A stretch of 64,000 nucleotides of DNA from Viscum album. Its lineage: Eukaryota > Streptophyta > Magnoliopsida > Santalales > Viscaceae. A program made the translations under genes and the position numbers. The DNA lies in contig OY728158.1 of assembly GCA_963277665.1 (NCBI GenBank), positions 600,742,818-600,806,817 of the forward strand, in the 5' to 3' direction. Each line of letters begins with the position of its first letter. Positions within the stretch are counted from its first letter, which is position 1. The notes beneath the pieces are model-generated. The model was given only the letters and a program-made list of their open reading frames with translations, did not search any database and had not been told where the DNA came from. This document shows positions 60,506-64,000 of this stretch, in pieces.

Positions 60506-62543
60506 TTTAAGAACCCAGATCTTGTTTTTAGGTATGTTTTTCCTTTTCTGGTTGTTTTTGAGAAAAATAAGAAATTATGGAAATTTTCAAACTACACATT
60601 GTGTACTTTATGAGTACACGCCGTGTACTCGGTTATCGCAGGTATCTCGGTACTAGCCATGTGGGTGACCTAGAGGCCACCTAAAGAGGAGTACAGAAAT
60701 AGTGAGTCCACACCGTGTAATTAAAAATTACATGCTATGTATATTCTCTTTTTTCATTAAACACACCAGGGTCGCGCCTAATCACCAGAAAGATCTCTTT
60801 CTAGGTCTCGTTCGACCGAGAGCACCTTATGTCGATGGATCTTCGACGAACCCTCGAGCGAGCATCCGTCTTCTAAATCAAACACCGTTGGTTGCATTGG
60901 AATCGCATCAGTGATTTCTCTTTTCTCCTAGAGAAACATCTTCTATTTTCTCATCTCTCGTGAGATATCATGGGTTGAACGTTTTAGATGTTTTTGTAGA
61001 TCTAATACGTTCTAGGTTGATCCAAGGGCCGACGCCAGAGTATATCAATCTCCCAATGCTAAGGCAGGTAGTTTGGGCCTTTATGTTGAATGTCTTTGGG
61101 TATTATGTGTAATTTTGAACAATACCCTTGAAAGGGGTATTGTGTGTTTACCGTTTTACACCTGTTTTTTTTCTTACCAAGATTGTATGCTTGTGTAGAG
61201 GTTAATTTGATATGAATAGGGTTTACTTTTATGCTTTGGATGTGTTTCCCCTGCATGTTCTATTTACGACCGTTGGTCCTCCTAGCCTGTTTGGCCGCCT
61301 TTCCTATTTTCCATGCCTAGTGTTTTAGGGTGGAGTGTTTGTTTTCTGACATGCATGATATATTATAGACTGATTAGACAAATATTTCTTGAGGTTTACC
61401 ATGGTTAGTTTTGCCTTGCTATGCTCGTTTACCTACATAGGTCTTTGAGAACCTAGTGTAGTAGACTATAAGGGGATTTGACCGAGTGAGCTTGCTCAGA
61501 GAGTCTTTGAGCAGTTTATACTTTAAGGGGAATTTACCAAGTGAGCTTCCTCAGAGATTCTTTGAACCACATGGGGTGATAAGGGAATTGACCGAGTGAG
61601 CTTCCTCAGAGAGTCTTTGAAACACTTGGGGATATAAGGGGAATTGACAGGGTGAGCTTCCTCAGAGAGTCTTTGACCTTGGGGATATAAGGGGAATTGA
61701 CCGAGTGAGCTTCCTCATAGAGTCCTTGAATTACCTTAGACTATAAGAGGAATTGACCGTGTGAGCTTCCACATAGAGTCTTGAATTACCTTTGACTATA
61801 AGGGGAATTGATTGTGAGTGCTTCCTCAGAGAGTCCTTATATATTCTTATAACTAAACTAGAGAGTATATGCTACGTGCACTTCCTAGAGGGTTACCATG
61901 CTTTATTAGTTTTTTTAGATATGTGGAATTGTTTTCGGATAAGTACTTTCTTGTTTACTACTTCTGTACTTTTACCTTCCATATATTCACTGACTATTGG
62001 GCATAGATCTTTGGTTAGTTTCCTACTGGGAGTTAATCTCACACCCTATTTGGGCCATGCTTTTGGGACCAAACAAGATATATTGCTGCAGGTATAGAGA
62101 AGGGAAAGCACCCTTCTACTTCAGGTACATGACTTGTTGTGGAGCTGGAGAGCATGGGACCATTCTTAGGATTGCGATGATGAGGATCTGTTTATCTGTT
62201 TCTTTTGTACTTTGGTTTACTACTGTTTGTATTTCATCATTGTGATTTCTTTGGTTGCTTTCTTAGACATATACACCATGCATCATATATATACATTCTT
62301 CAGTTGTTTGTTATTACAGTCATCTGCTATTAATATTATTGGTATATTAATTCTTCCTCTATTGTGTATTTTTTTCCCTTCCACAGTGTTACTTGGCCAA
62401 TGAGGGCATAGTTTCCCCACTATCACACCCAAGGCCCTCGCTGCTAGTCGGTAGCCTCTGGCGTTTGGGGAAAAGCTCTTGAGGCCATGTAACCAACCAG
62501 GTTTGGGGTGCCTCTCGGTGGTTTCTAAAACCAGGATGTTACA
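60506..62543 (+). repeat. E3 3' LTR
   Basis: 2.04 kb. Starts TTTAAGAACCCAGATC (decayed TG) and ends CCAGGATGTTACA. It matches 41784-43718 plus 54402-54462. It includes two motif pairs near its start (60592-60633, 60708-60745) and the minisatellite at 61468-61848. Confidence 0.87.
61468..61848 (+). repeat. Minisatellite in E3 3' LTR, about 7 units of ~55 bp
   Basis: Same units as at 42759-43084 (GGGGAATTGACCGAGTGAGC core), with one additional unit. The last three units align unit by unit with the 5' LTR, so the difference lies in the proximal units. Confidence 0.8.
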
Positions 62544-62903
62544 TTTAAATACTTATAATATCATATATTATCCACTTATATCTTTTTTACACCCATTTAT
62601 TAATAATTCTTTATTAAAATTGTTATTTCCGGGTGTTAGTTGTTTCATTTTTCATAAAATTTTTAGTTCAGCGATTCTGGTCCTTAAACATTGATTACGG
62701 TTAAATAATATCTATAATTTAAATAATGATATAAATATCATATAAATTCATTACATATATATTTATATTCATCTATAAATGGTATATATATAAAAATGAT
62801 TTACACCGTTCATGGAGACAGTTTGTGATACATACTCATGAAAATTATTTTCAATTTACAATGAAAATAAAGAAAGAAAAATAAATAATATTTTATTTAA
62901 TAG
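62544..62903 (-). repeat. E4 LTR, right copy, second surviving segment
   Basis: Continues the E4 LTR after E3. ACTTATAATATCATATATTATCC matches GCTTATAACATTATATATGATCC near 19437, followed by the GGGTGTTAGTTGTTTC block and one decayed GTACGT module at 62811-62843. Similarity to the left LTR stops after ATAAATAATATTTTAT at about 62897-62903, before the second module. The rest of the LTR is absent or lies beyond a further insertion. Confidence 0.72.
62811..62843 (-). promoter_or_regulatory. Decayed GTACGT-type module in E4 right LTR
   Basis: CATGGAGACAGTTTGTGATACATACTCATG region matching 19698-19730. The 5' half (CATGGAGACAG) is recognisable and the palindromic core is lost. Confidence 0.5.
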
Positions 62904-64000
62904 CCCATAATTCCATGGAATTTTTTTAAATATAAATGGGATTTTATGAGACCGGGCTCTAAGACGGTAGGTAATTCTTAGACCAGGAGTGGCCGGAATG
63001 GTTTTTTGAATTTTTTAATGTTTATTAATTAAACGTGCGGGAGAGATTTTATATATTTTAAACTTGTGCTCGAACAAAAAATATAAGGGAATCGTTGAAC
63101 ATAAAACTATGGGATTCTCCTTGAAAGGACATAACTTCAACCAGAATGGGTTGATCGGAAATGTTATTTTTTGGGATTTTTGAAGAAAAAAGTTAAATAA
63201 ATAAACTTGATTTATTTTATTTTTGTTTAAATTCAAAATCATTACAGCATAACAGATTTCCACACAAGGGTAGTGATGTAGTGTCACGTTTGTAACAGAA
63301 AGGTGATTAACACCCCTTAATGGTTTGAAAATGATCAATCATTGAAGATGTACAGAGGAAAGCTCGGAGCCTCAGGAGGATCACCGCTGAAGAACGTGGA
63401 CGAATCGACAAATGGGATTCAGATCAAATGTGGAAGAATCGATGAATGGAATTTCGATCAAACGTGGAAAAACGATGATAACATGGAGACTTTATTAATC
63501 ATATAATGAACTGAATTAGGGTAGGGGTTGTTATTTAATACCATTATTTTCATGTTCTTGGTTTTAAATGACAATTGCGGATCAACCCATGAAGAAGTTG
63601 ACCCGTAAATCTTCGTTCTTGTGGGGGGTCTTTATTTGGGTTTAACTCTAGGTGATAAATTTTTTTTGATCCCTCTAATGAGAAAGTATCAAAGCTATAG
63701 AAAACAATGGTTGAAGATCATTCCTTGATTTTTTTCCCTTGTGGTCCTTCACTCCTTACCCCCATGCATGGAAACGACACGAAGTTGGTGCAACGACGAT
63801 GGTGGCAGTTGGGCTAAAGTGGTGTGTGAGACACATTCAATCAGGTGATATCCAGCAGAATGGATCAAAATAGAGATTTGAGCCCCATGAAGTGAAGAAT
63901 CTGACCCAAGGGTTCTGGAAAACCCTCTGAATTAAAGAACGGACAATCAGAGCACATCCGGTGGTCAGCATAAAGTTCAGTCAGTCTGCTGGCACCAGAC
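62904..64000. other. Unassigned sequence at the right end
   Basis: Not similar by eye to any other part of the window. It is richer in G and C towards the right end. It contains a 34-bp tandem repeat (63395-63475) and, at 63686-63695, GTATCAAAGC, which resembles a decayed primer-binding site. A copia-like LTR and leader running rightwards out of the window is one possibility, and unrelated flanking DNA is another. The frame 63015-63338 has no recognisable domain. Confidence 0.35.
63395..63475. repeat. 34-bp tandem repeat, 2.3 copies
   Basis: Unit 1 is 63395-63428 and unit 2 is 63429-63462, each running from CGTGGA/TGTGGA through GAATCGA to TCAAA. A partial third unit begins CGTGGAAAAACGAT. 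Two substitution-rich copies of equal length indicate an old duplication. Confidence 0.6.

Larger units (their letters stand above)
41784..62543 (+). mobile_element. E3: Ty3/gypsy chromovirus (Tekay/Del-like), with E2 nested in its 5' LTR
   Basis: Plus-strand gypsy element. The 5' LTR is 41784-43718 plus 54402-54462 and the 3' LTR is 60506-62543. The PBS is at 54466-54477 and the PPT at 60491-60505. It has gag, RT, RNase H, integrase and a chromodomain-like tail in gypsy order. Without E2 it is about 10.1 kb. The C-terminal segment VLWQHERVQNETWERE is typical of Tekay/Del-like chromoviruses. Target duplication ATTAA/TTTAA matches at four of five bases. E3 sits in the E4 right LTR. Many in-frame stops make it inactive. 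Confidence 0.87.

Noticed and set aside
60110..60613. 167-residue plus-strand frame
   Set aside because: It is an alternative frame overlapping the integrase tail and the LTR start. The real gypsy signature (HDVFYISQL, TWERE) is in the other frame.

Overview
The window is repeat-dense, AT-rich eukaryotic nuclear DNA, almost certainly from a flowering plant. It contains no intact host gene that I can support. Almost all of it is LTR retrotransposon sequence: Ty3/gypsy elements with a primer-binding site matching initiator tRNA-Met (TGGTATCAGAG), one Ty1/copia element, and a tRNA-derived SINE-like sequence. All coding remnants are broken by stops and frameshifts. The species cannot be named from this sequence.

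The layout is a nested set of insertions, reconstructed from target-site duplications (TSDs), repeated LTR ends, primer-binding sites (PBS) and polypurine tracts (PPT). The outermost recognisable element, E4, is a minus-strand gypsy element. Its left LTR is at about 660-910 plus 17643-21848, its broken pol is at about 21893-25090, and its right LTR remnant is at 40836-41783 plus 62544-62903. Its left LTR was hit by E1 (911-17642, minus, TSD AATAA), a large element with ~4.9 kb LTRs and a short, essentially non-coding interior. E1 was itself hit by a plus-strand solo LTR (6019-10373, TSD GTCAT). Its right LTR was hit by two elements. One is a copia element, E5 (about 25190-40835, minus), whose 3' LTR later received gypsy element E6 (25447-32578, TSD CCTCA). 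The other is E3 (41784-62543, plus), a Tekay/Del-like chromovirus with gag, RT, RNase H, integrase and a chromodomain-like tail. E3's 5' LTR was split by E2 (43719-54396, minus, TSD CTTAA), an element with ~4.17 kb LTRs whose 2.3 kb interior keeps only a gag zinc-knuckle remnant.

E1, E2, E4 and the solo LTR share an LTR architecture: a TATA box (not convincing in E4), and downstream of it two or three copies of a GC-rich module centred on a palindromic GTACGTAC core. E1 and E2 resemble LARDs (large retrotransposon derivatives), and both carry a degenerate tRNA-like SINE in antisense at corresponding positions. E1, E2 and E6 also share a leader block next to the PBS.

The ends of the window, 1-659 and 62904-64000, are not assigned. 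The most interesting candidates are the multicopy palindromic leader module, the SINE carried inside the LARD-like family, the paired ACACGCCGTGT motifs of E3 and their counterpart in the copia leader, and repeated motifs and duplicated termini at U3 ends. No new enzymatic system was recognised.
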